64,000 nucleotides of DNA from Pseudomonas syringae KCTC 12500. Lineage in GTDB: Bacteria; Pseudomonadota; Gammaproteobacteria; Pseudomonadales; Pseudomonadaceae. The DNA lies in NCBI RefSeq assembly GCF_000507185.2, contig NZ_AYTM02000002.1:767501-831500 (forward strand), given 5' to 3'. The position numbers and the translations under genes are program-made. Positions 25,870-34,345 of the stretch are shown piece by piece. The notes under the pieces were generated by a model. It worked only from the letters and a program-made list of their open reading frames with translations. It did not search any database and was not told where the DNA came from. Every line of letters starts with the position of its first letter. Position 1 is the first letter of the stretch.

Positions 25870-27066
25870 ATGACCCCTGCAAATATCCCCGATCCGGATC
25901 TGAAATACCTGCAGAAAGTTCTGTTGGAAATGCTCGCGATCCCAAGCCCCACCGGCTTCACAGACACCATTGTGCGTTACGTGGCCGAGCGACTGGAAGA
26001 GCTCGGGATCCCGTTCGAACTGACCCGCCGCGGGACGATTCGCGCCACGCTGAAGGGCAAGCAGAACAGCCCTGACCGGGCCGTATCGGCGCACCTGGAC
26101 ACCATTGGTGCCAGTGTTCGGGAAGTCAAAGACAACGGCCGCCTGGCGCTGGCTGCGGTCGGCTGCTGGTCGAGCCGCTTTGCCGAAGGCAGCCGGGTCA
26201 GCGTGTTCACCGACACCGGCGTGATCCGTGGCAGCGTTCTGCCGCTGATGGCTTCCGGTCACGCGTTCAACACCGCCGTGGACGAAATGCCGATCAGTTG
26301 GGACCACGTCGAGCTGCGCCTGGACGCCTATTGCACCACGCGCGCCGACTGCGAATCACTGGGCATCGGCATCGGTGACTTCGTGGCCTTCGACCCGCTG
26401 CCGGAGTTCACCGAGAGCGGACATATCAGTGCCCGTCACCTGGATGACAAGGCCGGTGTGGCAGCACTGCTCGCCGCCCTGAAGTCCATTGTCGAAAGCG
26501 GTGCCGAGCCGTTGATCGACTGCCACCCGCTGTTCACCATCACCGAAGAAACCGGGACGGGCGCAGCGGGTGTACTGCCTTGGGACGTGAGCGAGTTCGT
26601 CGGCATCGACATTGCACCGGTTGCGCCGGGTCAACATTCCAGCGAACACGCCGTCAGCGTGGCGATGCAGGACTCGGGCGGTCCTTACGACTACCACCTG
26701 TCCCGCCATCTGCTGCGGCTGGGCGTGGACAACGAGTTGCCGGTGCGCCGTGACCTGTTCCGCTATTACTACAGTGATGCGCACTCGGCCGTGACCTCGG
26801 GGCATGACATCCGCACCGCCCTGCTGGCCTTCGGCTGTGACGCGACGCATGGCTACGAGCGCACGCATATCGACAGTCTGGCAGCGCTGAGCAAGTTGCT
26901 GGGTGCCTACATCCTCAGCCCGCCGGTATTCGCCAGCGATGCCAAACCAGCGCAGAGCTCGCTGGAGCGCTTCAGCCATCAGATTGAGCACGATGCGCAG
27001 ATGGAATCCGATACCCGCGTGCCACCCGTTGACAGCCTTATCGGGCAGAATCGCGAAGAGAGTTGA
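25870..27066 (+). CDS. M42-family peptidase of the NAGGN osmoprotectant system
   Basis: 398 residues, RBS AAGGAG upstream of the ATG. Metal ligands typical of M42/M20 aminopeptidases are visible: SAHLDTIGA, HLDDKAGVAALL, the general-base pair in ITEETGTGA, and DATHGYERTHID near the C-terminus. This third member of the trio is thought to hydrolyse a peptide in NAGGN turnover; the actual substrate is not established from sequence. A 79-bp gap separates it from ngg with no obvious terminator, so it probably belongs to the same operon. Confidence 0.92.
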   Translation: MTPANIPDPDLKYLQKVLLEMLAIPSPTGFTDTIVRYVAERLEELGIPFELTRRGTIRATLKGKQNSPDRAVSAHLDTIGASVREVKDNGRLALAAVGCWSSRFAEGSRVSVFTDTGVIRGSVLPLMASGHAFNTAVDEMPISWDHVELRLDAYCTTRADCESLGIGIGDFVAFDPLPEFTESGHISARHLDDKAGVAALLAALKSIVESGAEPLIDCHPLFTITEETGTGAAGVLPWDVSEFVGIDIAPVAPGQHSSEHAVSVAMQDSGGPYDYHLSRHLLRLGVDNELPVRRDLFRYYYSDAHSAVTSGHDIRTALLAFGCDATHGYERTHIDSLAALSKLLGAYILSPPVFASDAKPAQSSLERFSHQIEHDAQMESDTRVPPVDSLIGQNREES

Positions 27067-27133
27067 GGCCCTGTGAATTGCGGTGCACGGCACCGCAGTT
27101 CTATCATCGCCGCTCATCGACACGAGAACCGCC

Positions 27134-27361
27134 ATGCTGATCCCCTACGACCAACTGGAACCTGACACCCTCACTCGCCTGATCGAGGACTTCGTCACCC
27201 GTGAGGGCACCGATAATGGCGACGAAACACCCCTGCAAACCCGGGTATTGCGCGTGCGTCATGCGTTGACCAAGGGTCAGGCGGTGATCTTTTTCGACCT
27301 TGAGAGCCAGCAGTGTCAGCTGATGCTCAAGCACGACGTGCCGAAGGAGTTTTTCGAATAG
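27134..27361 (+). CDS. YheU family protein
   Basis: 75 residues from ATG 27134 (MLIPYDQLEPDTLTRLIEDF); this start matches the family, while the longer frame from 27083 does not. The YheU signature is seen in LIPYDQL, FVTREGTD and VIFFDLESQQC. Function is unknown. It lies 67 bp after the M42 gene and is convergent with csrA. Confidence 0.88.
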   Translation: MLIPYDQLEPDTLTRLIEDFVTREGTDNGDETPLQTRVLRVRHALTKGQAVIFFDLESQQCQLMLKHDVPKEFFE

Positions 27362-27409
27362 CCCCTACAGGGCCTGCGTCAGGTCATTCACCTACGACCT
27401 CGTTTGCTG

Positions 27410-27437
27410 ACAACGCCGCTCACTGAAGCGGCGTTGT
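27410..27437. other. Perfect hairpin overlapping the 3' end of csrA
   Basis: ACAACGCCGCT and AGCGGCGTTGT pair over 11 bp around a 6-nt loop. It covers the csrA stop codon and serves the convergent yheU/csrA junction. Neither side has a T-run, so it may stabilise 3' ends or cause rho-assisted termination rather than act as a classical terminator. Confidence 0.6.
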
Positions 27438-27614
27438 TGCCTGTTGGGCAAGCGTCCTGGCAATTCGTTTGTAGACCTCGGCGCGATGAACCTTGACGTC
27501 TTTCGGGGCATTGATCCCGAGCCTGACCTGATTGCCGTTGATCCCCAGGATCTGCACGGTGATGTCATCACCGATGGAAAACGTTTCGCCAATTTCCCGC
27601 GTCAGTACCAGCAT
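27420..27614 (-). CDS. csrA: Carbon storage regulator CsrA/RsmA-family protein
   Basis: 64 residues from ATG 27614: [18 protein letters not shown] is the canonical CsrA N-terminus and [16 protein letters not shown] carries the RNA-contacting VHRxE region with the conserved Arg. It binds GGA motifs in mRNA leaders to control translation and is titrated by Rsm/Csr small RNAs. Pseudomonas genomes usually have several copies; which paralogue this is cannot be settled here, though RsmE-like is possible. The C-terminus ([10 protein letters not shown]) is short. GGGTGGGA lies ahead of the start. Confidence 0.95.
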   Translation of the reverse strand: MLVLTREIGETFSIGDDITVQILGINGNQVRLGINAPKDVKVHRAEVYKRIARTLAQQATTPLQ

Positions 27615-27784
27615 TTTTCCCACCCTTGCGTTGCGCAAAAGAGGCAGGGTGCATGGCGAGACACGGCGCTTCAATGCACTGATGGCAAATCAGTAACGTC
27701 CTGCAACAGCACCGGAAAAGACTGAAGGAAACGTCTTACTTTCCGGCCAAATCCGTGGGAAATGTCGTTAGCGGCTGTGGTTAA

Positions 27785-28117
27785 TCAACCGGCGGACCAA
27801 CGCGGCCCGAGCAGAATGATGGTCGCACCGATGACGCAGAAAGCCAGACCCAGCCAGTCCGTGCCCAATGGCCTGACCCGCTCGACCAGGCCCAGCCAGG
27901 CAATCGACGCGACAATGTAGATCCCGCCATACGCCGCGTAGGCTCGGCCCGCATAAGCCGCCTCCACACGTGTCAGCAACAGTGCAAACACCGTCAGGCT
28001 GACAAGTGCAGGAATCACCCACAGCGCGCTCTTGCCTTGCCGTAACCACAGCCAGAAGGCATAGCAACCGAATATCTCGAACAGGGCGGCAAGGAAGAAC
28101 CACAGGTAATTGAGCAT
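27785..28117 (-). CDS. YnfA family small membrane protein
   Basis: 110 residues from ATG 28117 ([20 protein letters not shown]). Four membrane helices and the family's [13 protein letters not shown] and [17 protein letters not shown] motifs mark the YnfA/UPF0060 family, related to small multidrug-resistance proteins. A drug or cation efflux role is proposed for some members, untested here. No strong RBS is seen. Confidence 0.9.
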   Translation of the reverse strand: MLNYLWFFLAALFEIFGCYAFWLWLRQGKSALWVIPALVSLTVFALLLTRVEAAYAGRAYAAYGGIYIVASIAWLGLVERVRPLGTDWLGLAFCVIGATIILLGPRWSAG

Positions 28118-28200
28118 GAAAGATTCACAGGTCAGGGCTGAAATATGCACGCAACCCTATCAGAAAACAGTGCGGTCATGACCTTGATACCACCCAAGAG

Positions 28201-28213
28201 GACGCGGAGCGTC
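28201..28213. repeat. GACGC-GGA-GCGTC palindrome
   Basis: One copy of the dispersed palindrome, just downstream of the SDR gene (minus strand). It may serve as part of a transcript 3' end. Confidence 0.6.
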
Positions 28214-28221
28214 CGGGTCAG

Positions 28222-29037
28222 TCAGGCATGCCCCTTCTGCGCCTTGGCACGCATCTTGGCGCACATGACGGTCATTTCGTCATACATCGCCTGTGGCTGC
28301 TTGCGTTTCATTTCCCAGGCCATGCGGCCTTCTTCGTGAGGCAGGATCATGAACTCGCCTTCGCCGACCTGCCTGAAGATGCAGTCGGCGATATCCCCGG
28401 CGGTGATCGGCGACTTCTCCAGCAACCTGCCGATCTGCGCCTTCATCGCGGGCGTGGGGCCGCGGAAGGAATCCAGCAGGTTGGTCTGAAAGAACGACGG
28501 GCAGACCACATGAACACCAATTCCCTGGTCATGCAACTCAACCAGCAGGCTCTCGGAAAGCGCGACGACCCCGGCCTTGGCGACGTTGTAATTGCTCATC
28601 GCCGGCGCCTGCATCAGCGCTGCCATCGAGGCGATGTTGATGATCCGGCCCTTGCTGGCCAGCAGCATCGGCAGGAACGCCTTGCAGCCCTTGACCACCC
28701 CCATCAGATTGATCGCGATCTGCCAGTCCCAGTCCTCCAGCGACAACTCGTTGAAGAAGCCCCCGGAAGCCACCCCCGCATTGTTGACGATGACGTCGAT
28801 GCCGCCAAAACGCTGTTCGCACGCTTGAGCAAACGCGGTGAGCTGGCTGTAATCGCGAACGTCGCAACGCTGTACGAAGCCGTCACCACCCGCTTCGCGT
28901 ACCAGCGCAAGGGTCTCCTGCAAGCCGGCATCATTGATGTCCGAGAGTGCCAGCCGCCACCCTTCGCGTGCCCAGCGCAGTGCAATTTCACGACCCAGAC
29001 CTGAGCCGGCGCCAGTAATCATGATGCGGTTTTGCAT
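28222..29037 (-). CDS. Short-chain dehydrogenase/reductase
   Basis: 271 residues, classical SDR. Cofactor motif TGAGSGLG at about 7-14, NNAG at about 88-91, catalytic Ser in IINIASMAAL and the YNVAK motif (Tyr and Lys four apart). After the first strand the acidic DINDAG suggests NAD preference. A C-terminal Lys-rich tail (MYDEMTVMCAKMRAKAQ) is unusual in length but recurs in a Pseudomonas SDR subgroup as far as I recall. Substrate unknown. Confidence 0.88.
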   Translation of the reverse strand: MQNRIMITGAGSGLGREIALRWAREGWRLALSDINDAGLQETLALVREAGGDGFVQRCDVRDYSQLTAFAQACEQRFGGIDVIVNNAGVASGGFFNELSLEDWDWQIAINLMGVVKGCKAFLPMLLASKGRIINIASMAALMQAPAMSNYNVAKAGVVALSESLLVELHDQGIGVHVVCPSFFQTNLLDSFRGPTPAMKAQIGRLLEKSPITAGDIADCIFRQVGEGEFMILPHEEGRMAWEMKRKQPQAMYDEMTVMCAKMRAKAQKGHA

Positions 29038-29139
29038 AGCGAGTGCCTTGTGATGTGCAGGAGTTGTCTGAGTGTAATCACACTAGAAGCACCACAAACC
29101 CACCATCAAGACGCTGAATGCCTGGAGCAAACCGCAGCC

Positions 29140-29520
29140 CTATGGACGCCTGGACCGGGCCACATAACGCAGCAGCAACAGGCCATACACCGACACGTTG
29201 AGCAGCACGACGATGCCACCCAGCCAAAGCTGCATGCCCGGCGTAAGCCCGGCCGGGTAAATCAGCGGGATCAGATAATGCTCAACGAAGCCCCCGGTAT
29301 AGCCCTGCCCTCCAGCGTTGCTGCGCAGGGTGTTTTCCAGCGGTGTCAGCGGGCAATACAGGTGCAGAAACTCGACCGCTGTCCCCCAGGCCGCAGCAGG
29401 AACGTGCAGCAGTGCCAGCCAGGGCCTTCTCAATACCAGGAGTCCGCCGAACAGGACGAACACAATGAACAGTAGATGAAACACGACCACGGCATCCGCC
29501 GCCACTCGATAAACCATCAT
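29140..29520 (-). CDS. DUF2784 membrane protein
   Basis: 126 residues from ATG 29520, with AGAGGACACA ahead. Three or more membrane helices. DUF2784 features include HLLFIVFVLFGGLLVLRRPW, the EFLHLYCPLTPLEN segment and GFVEHYLIPLIYP. Function unknown. No co-directional neighbour is close. Confidence 0.85.
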   Translation of the reverse strand: MMVYRVAADAVVVFHLLFIVFVLFGGLLVLRRPWLALLHVPAAAWGTAVEFLHLYCPLTPLENTLRSNAGGQGYTGGFVEHYLIPLIYPAGLTPGMQLWLGGIVVLLNVSVYGLLLLRYVARSRRP

Positions 29521-29833
29521 TGTGTCCTCTTGCGGGCCATGCCTCAGGTAGAAAGTTCGCATCGCGCTGAGACTTTCCAGGGTCTTTAGTTCAATTGTTT
29601 TTAAGACCGATTCAAACGCGCCAAGTCAAAAAAAGCCCCATTTATTGTCAGACAAAAATACGGCAAGCCTCTGATTTTCAATGATTTTCAAATGTGTAAT
29701 AAATTATTTAAAATAGATCGAACCTTTCTCCAACGCCCAGAGTCCGATGAGTCAAGCAGGCCACTTCATACCGTTCGGTGTGACGTTTCAACTGCATCTG
29801 CTAATTAACATTAATGTAAAGAGGGAACTCACC

Positions 29834-29992
29834 ATGGGCATCGGCACTATTCTTATCATCGTTCTGATTCTGCTGCTAGTTGGCGGTTTGCCAGTATTCC
29901 CGCACTCGCGCAGCTGGGGCTACGGTCCGTCGGGCATCATCGGTACGATCCTGGTGATCCTGCTGATTCTGGTGTTGCTCGGCAAGATATGA
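29834..29992 (+). CDS. DUF3309-like very small membrane protein
   Basis: 52 residues from ATG 29834 with GAGGGA upstream. Two hydrophobic helices (TILIIVLILLLVGGLPVF; IIGTILVILLILVLLG) around a WGYGPSG turn. This is the DUF3309 pattern, a short stress-associated family of unknown function. A strong intrinsic terminator follows at 30031, so it is a monocistronic transcript. Confidence 0.85.
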   Translation: MGIGTILIIVLILLLVGGLPVFPHSRSWGYGPSGIIGTILVILLILVLLGKI

Positions 29993-30030
29993 CCTGCTGC
30001 TCCACGCAGCAGCGCATGTAGCCAATAAGA

Positions 30031-30057
30031 AACCCCGCTTTTTCAAGCGGGGTTTTT
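30031..30057 (+). terminator. Intrinsic terminator after the DUF3309-like gene
   Basis: AACCCCGCTT and AAGCGGGGTT form a 10-bp stem with a short loop, followed by TTTT. An A-run on the left side also allows use in the other direction for actP. Confidence 0.85.
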
Positions 30058-30110
30058 TATCGCCCATGAAAAAGCAGCCCGAAGGCTGCTTAGTTCATAA
30101 CACTCATGCC

Positions 30111-31769
30111 TTAGTGTGAAACCGCACCACTGGCACCCAGCCCGGTCTGCGAGCGGACGAATTGCGGGAAGAACAGAGCGCGCTCGCCCTCCGCCGCTTT
30201 CGACTTGTCGGTGATGGAGAAGAACCAGATCCCTACGAAGGCTATGGCGATGGAAAACAACGCAGGGTATTCGTAAGGGAAAATGGCTTTCTCGTGATGC
30301 AGTATCTGCACCCAGATGGTCGGACCCAGCACCATCAGCACCACTGCGCTGATCAGGCCCATCCAGCCGCCAATCATGGCGCCACGGGTGGTCAGGTTTT
30401 TCCAGTACATGGAAAGCAGCAGGATCGGGAAGTTGCAGCTTGCCGCGACCGAGAACGCCAGGCCCACCATGAAGGCGATGTTCTGGCTTTCAAAGGCAAT
30501 ACCCAGAAAGATCGCCACGACCGCCAAGGCGATGGTGGTGATTTTCGAGATACGGATCTCGTCCTTCTCGTTGGCTTTGCCTGCCTTGATGACGCTGGCA
30601 TACAAGTCGTGAGAAACCGCCGAAGCACCCGCCAGGGTCAGACCGGCAACCACTGCCAGAATGGTGGCGAAGGCGACTGCCGAGATGAAGCCCAGGAACA
30701 GACTGCCACCGACGGCATCGGCGAGGTGAATCGCCGCCATGTTGTTACCGCCCAGCAAGGCGCCTGCCGCATCCTTGAACGCCGGATTGGTGCTGACCAG
30801 CAGGATCGCGCCGAAACCGATGATGAAGGTCAGGATGTAGAAGTAGCCGATAAAGCCGGTCGCGTAGAGCACCGACTTGCGGGCTTCCTTGGCATCGCTC
30901 ACGGTGAAGAAGCGCATCAGGATGTGTGGCAGGCCGGCAGTACCGAACATCAGGGCCAGACCCAGCGAGAACGCCGAGATCGGGTCTTTCACCAGCCCGC
31001 CAGGGCTCATGATCGCTTCACCTTTGGGGTGAACCTTGATCGCTTCGGAGAACAGCATGTTGAAGTCGAAGTTGACGTGCTTCATGACCATCAGTGCCAT
31101 GAACGACGCACCGGACAGCAACATCACCGCCTTGATGATCTGCACCCAGGTGGTGGCGAGCATGCCGCCGAACAGCACATAAAGACACATCAGAATACCG
31201 ACCAGCACCACCGCAACGGCGTAGTCCAGACCGAACAGCAGCTGGATCAGTTTGCCGGCACCCACCATCTGCGCAATCAGGTAAAACGCCACCACCACCA
31301 GCGAGCCGCAGGCAGACAGGGTGCGAATCTCCTTTTGCTTGAGGCGGTACGAGGCCACGTCGGCAAAGGTATATTTACCCAGGTTGCGCAGGCGTTCGGC
31401 GATCAGGAACAGGATGATCGGCCAGCCCACCAGGAAGCCGATCGAGTAGATCAAGCCATCGTAGCCGGAGGTGTAGACCAGTGCGGAAATCCCCAGAAAG
31501 GACGCTGCCGACATGTAGTCACCGGCAATCGCCAGACCGTTCTGGAAGCCGGTGATCTTGCCACCTGCCGAATAATAGTCCGACGCAGTCTTGTTCTTTT
31601 TCGATGCCCAGTAGGTGATGTACAGCGTGAAAGCGACGAAGACCACGAACATGACGATCGCGGCGACGTTCAGGGGTTGTTTCTGCACTGCACCCGTCAA
31701 CGCGTCTGCCGCCCAGAGGGTCGGCGCGAAGGCGGCCAGGCCAAGTGCTGCTGATAGGCGCCGGATCAT
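30111..31769 (-). CDS. actP: Cation/acetate symporter ActP
   Basis: 552 residues, sodium:solute symporter family. Signal-like start ([19 protein letters not shown]) then about 13 membrane helices; family motifs [39 protein letters not shown] and the [16 protein letters not shown] region. Takes up acetate and other short carboxylates by coupling to a cation. It overlaps yjcH by four bases (ATGA) and forms the usual yjcH-actP operon, without acs. Regulation is likely through carbon status. Confidence 0.95.
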   Translation of the reverse strand: MIRRLSAALGLAAFAPTLWAADALTGAVQKQPLNVAAIVMFVVFVAFTLYITYWASKKNKTASDYYSAGGKITGFQNGLAIAGDYMSAASFLGISALVYTSGYDGLIYSIGFLVGWPIILFLIAERLRNLGKYTFADVASYRLKQKEIRTLSACGSLVVVAFYLIAQMVGAGKLIQLLFGLDYAVAVVLVGILMCLYVLFGGMLATTWVQIIKAVMLLSGASFMALMVMKHVNFDFNMLFSEAIKVHPKGEAIMSPGGLVKDPISAFSLGLALMFGTAGLPHILMRFFTVSDAKEARKSVLYATGFIGYFYILTFIIGFGAILLVSTNPAFKDAAGALLGGNNMAAIHLADAVGGSLFLGFISAVAFATILAVVAGLTLAGASAVSHDLYASVIKAGKANEKDEIRISKITTIALAVVAIFLGIAFESQNIAFMVGLAFSVAASCNFPILLLSMYWKNLTTRGAMIGGWMGLISAVVLMVLGPTIWVQILHHEKAIFPYEYPALFSIAIAFVGIWFFSITDKSKAAEGERALFFPQFVRSQTGLGASGAVSH

Positions 31770-32077
31770 TGCTGAGCCTCCTTGAGGATCGCGTTGTTCA
31801 GGTCATCGAATTCACCGTTGGCACGGCGAACATAGATGGCGGTCAATATGAACGCGGAAAGGATCAGCCCTACGCCTATCGGCATTCCCCAGGTAATGGT
31901 CGAAGTGGGACTTAGTTTGGCCCCCAGAATATGGGGTCCGTAAGCAATCAAAAGAATAAAGGCCGCATACAGGCCAAGCATGATCGCCGAGAGAATCCAG
32001 GCGAAACGCTCTCTTTTGGAGACCAGCTCCTTGAAACGGGGGCTGTTTTGAATCGAGAGGTAAATGCTGTCGTTCAT
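31766..32077 (-). CDS. yjcH: YjcH/DUF485 membrane protein
   Basis: 103 residues with two membrane helices ([38 protein letters not shown]) and the DUF485 N-terminal [10 protein letters not shown]. It co-occurs with ActP almost without exception and its ATG overlap with actP implies a functional unit in acetate uptake. A GAGGAC sequence precedes the start. Confidence 0.92.
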   Translation of the reverse strand: MNDSIYLSIQNSPRFKELVSKRERFAWILSAIMLGLYAAFILLIAYGPHILGAKLSPTSTITWGMPIGVGLILSAFILTAIYVRRANGEFDDLNNAILKEAQQ

Positions 32078-32252
32078 TGTTTTTGTCCTCGCAGCACAGA
32101 TGAGATGTCACGTAATGCACTTTAGTCGGGTCCGGCGCGCACTCCAGACGACCTTAGTATTAGAACGACATTAGCTGTGGATACCTCTTCTCGCACGGTC
32201 TGAACCCACCGGCAGTCGGTCGCACGGAAAATACTCCGGGGCAGAAAAACAA

Positions 32253-32284
32253 AAGGCCGTCTGGCGATAACACCAGACGGCCTT
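32253..32284 (-). terminator. Intrinsic terminator of the betaine-binding protein gene
   Basis: A 12-bp perfect stem (AAGGCCGTCTGG / CCAGACGGCCTT, 8-nt loop). On the minus strand it is followed by TTGTTTTT. Confidence 0.85.
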
Positions 32285-32311
32285 GAGAAGGGCTATTCAG
32301 ACACTTTGCGA

Positions 32312-33166
32312 CTATTTGGCAGTCCATGCGGCGACGCGGTCGGGGTGCTTGGCGACCCAGTCCTTCGCTGCAGCTTCAGGTTTGGCACCGTCCTGAATCG
32401 CCAGCATCACCTCACCGATTTCATCCTTGGACGCCCACTGGAATTTTTTCAGGAAGGCCACGACTTCAGGAGCTTTCTTCTCCAGCCCCAGGCTGCCCAC
32501 GTTGTCGACGGTTTCAGCCTCGCCGTAGACACCTTTCGGATCGTCCAGGAAACGCAGTTTCCACTTGGCGAACATCCAGTGCGGCACCCAGCCGGTGACG
32601 ACGATGGACTTCTTCGCCTTTTCCGCGCGGGTCAGCTCGGCAATCATGCCTGCGCCGGAGCTCGCCTGCAGTTTATAGCCGTCCAGACCGTAGTCCTTGA
32701 TGGCCTGATCGGTCTTGAGCATCACGCCCGAGCCCGCATCGATGCCGGTGATCTTCTTGTTGAAGGAAGCATCGGTCTTCAGGTCTTCGATGGTTTTGGC
32801 CTTGACGTATTCAGGCACGATCAAGCCAATCTTGGCGTCCTTGAAGTTAGGCCCGTAGTTGACGACCTGATCCTTGTACTTGGCGTAGTACTCGCCATGC
32901 GTGCCCGGAAGCCACGCAGACAGCATCAGATCAAGCTTGTCGGTTGCCACCGCCTGCCACATGATCCCAGCGGCGACAGACTGCAACTTGACGTCATAAC
33001 CAAGCTTTTGCTTGATCACTTCGGAGGCCACGAAGGTGGTCGCGACACTGTCGGACCAGCCTTCCACATAGCCAATGGTCAGGGTCTTGGTTTCGGCAAT
33101 CGCCAGCGTGGAGCTGACCGCAAGTACCAGAGCGGCACCCGCCCCCAGTATTTTTCGCATCATCAT
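32312..33166 (-). CDS. Glycine betaine/proline-type ABC substrate-binding protein (orphan)
   Basis: 284 residues from ATG 33166 (MMMRKILGAGAALVLAVSS), with GGGGAAGCGAC just ahead. Signal peptide ends near AIAETK. The mature protein has the OpuAC fold: TLTIGYVEGWSDSVATTF, DLMLSAWLPGTHGEYYAKYK and VVTGWVPHWMFAKWKL with several Trp likely to form a cation-pi cage for a quaternary amine. No permease or ATPase gene flanks it. Such orphan binding proteins (BetX or CaiX types) in pseudomonads deliver ligand to a shared CbcWV core. Which ligand applies here is not decided by sequence. Confidence 0.88.
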   Translation of the reverse strand: MMMRKILGAGAALVLAVSSTLAIAETKTLTIGYVEGWSDSVATTFVASEVIKQKLGYDVKLQSVAAGIMWQAVATDKLDLMLSAWLPGTHGEYYAKYKDQVVNYGPNFKDAKIGLIVPEYVKAKTIEDLKTDASFNKKITGIDAGSGVMLKTDQAIKDYGLDGYKLQASSGAGMIAELTRAEKAKKSIVVTGWVPHWMFAKWKLRFLDDPKGVYGEAETVDNVGSLGLEKKAPEVVAFLKKFQWASKDEIGEVMLAIQDGAKPEAAAKDWVAKHPDRVAAWTAK

Positions 33167-33551
33167 TGTCGCTTCCCCGGAAGTCTGCACCGACGGTTGT
33201 CGGGGCATGGTTAACGTTGTTCTCCAGACCGCCCCCGCGCCCGACCTTAGGGCACGCGGCGCCTTGCACGTTTTTATCGCTGCCACGCGCAATCAAACGC
33301 ACCGCAACGCCACCCTGATCATCGACCTGCACGACAGGCAGGCATGCTCTGTCTGCGACACTGGGGCAATGGGAAACGACAACAACGAGCCATCAACGAC
33401 AACGCACAGCGAAAAACGTCTGAAGCTGGCCATTAGCGGCAGGGGCACACCTTTATGACCAGAGGAGAACGCCCTCCCCCATACCATCGTCGTATAGACG
33501 ACACAGACCTGCAGCGCACCACTCTGGCTCATGCTACGAAGGAAACACGAT
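33167..33551. other. Intergenic sequence ahead of the CrcX-like RNA
   Basis: No supportable gene. It must include the promoter of the betaine-binding protein gene (minus strand), but no hexamer pair stands out. Confidence 0.4.
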
Positions 33552-33594
33552 GTGTTACCGCAGCTTTACGATCACCACCGCGAACGGGTAACAC
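33552..33594 (+). promoter_or_regulatory. Probable CbrB activator site
   Basis: GTGTTACC (33552-33559) and GGTAACAC (33587-33594) are perfect inverted half-sites 27 bp apart, about 80 bp upstream of a sigma-54 promoter. CbrB is known to activate crcZ-type RNAs through TGTTAC/GTAACA half-sites. The fit is by memory of that motif, so inference. Confidence 0.5.
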
Positions 33595-33675
33595 GGAAAC
33601 ATTTTTTCCGGCTCTACGACCACGCGCCAACCATCAGAATTCACAAGCTACTGATTTAAAAGAGTTTTCAAAAAC

Positions 33676-33690
33676 TGGCACGGGTCCTGC
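33676..33690 (+). promoter_or_regulatory. Sigma-54 promoter of the CrcX-like RNA
   Basis: TGGCACGGGTCCTGC: GG and GC doublets lie exactly 12 bp apart (-24/-12), with the canonical TGGCAC left half. Transcription would begin near 33701. Confidence 0.8.
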
Positions 33691-33700
33691 TATATCTCTG

Positions 33701-34092
33701 ATACAACAAAAACAACAAACGATGCAGCAAACCAATAAAAACAATACGTAACGGCTCTGACACAACAAGAACAAAACGGACAGAGGCGCAGCTAACAGAT
33801 TTTTTGGGAGTGGATCAGCTTTACAGGGACCTTTCAATGAAAGGCCTCGCGACCGGCCCGAGAACAATAAAACTACCGTCAGGTAGCTCCAGAACCGGTG
33901 GGATCACCCTGTTGTGCAGGCAGGTGATTAAAGCGAATCAGCGCTCAAAAAAATACGTTTGCTCTTGACCCCGTATGGGGGTCGCACAACAACGCTGTAA
34001 AGGGACTGGCCGCCAACAACAATAACAGGCCGCCCCATAACAATAAAAAGAGCACGTGAACCACATTGGAGGAGAGCTACGGCTCTCCTTTG
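33701..34092 (+). ncRNA. crcX: CrcZ/CrcX-family small RNA that titrates Hfq-Crc
   Basis: About 390 nt between a sigma-54 promoter and a hairpin GGAGAGC-TACG-GCTCTCC (34071-34088) followed by a weak T-rich stretch. It holds at least seven CA-rich motifs of the AAnAAnAA type: near 33703, 33731, 33760, 33861, 33984, 34012 and 34037. These bind Hfq/Crc and relieve catabolite repression when poor carbon is used. Length and motif count match CrcZ and CrcX. CrcZ normally follows cbrB, which is absent here, so CrcX is the likelier paralogue; name given on that basis. No protein-coding reading is convincing. Confidence 0.8.
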
Positions 34093-34345
34093 TGCTTTAC
34101 GCAAGCCGCAAATTTCGCCTCCAGGCCATGGCCTGCCAACCTTCACCAGCACTGCAAACGTCGAGCCGGGCCAGCAAATACGCTAGTCACGCAAAAATAA
34201 ACCGCATATCTGCATTGCAAAATCCAAAGAACGTGTATTGTTCCGTCTTATTTACAGGGTTAACCGGTGGATGGGGCACTTTGGCACTACACCTTGGTCA
34301 TAGCCTGCGTATCTCATCAGCACTTCTTTCCCAAGGGATTTAGTC

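Noticed and set aside
22314..25970. A 1218-codon open frame on the minus strand opposite the NAGGN genes
   Set aside because: It lacks any recognisable motif and mirrors codon bias of the real genes on the other strand, a common effect of high GC at third positions. Both sense genes have clear families.
27785..28117. YnfA as part of a csrA operon
   Set aside because: The 170-bp gap and lack of functional link make co-transcription unsupported.
33455..33751. A 98-codon frame just before the CrcX-like RNA
   Set aside because: It runs through the probable CbrB site and sigma-54 promoter, has no family similarity and a biased composition.
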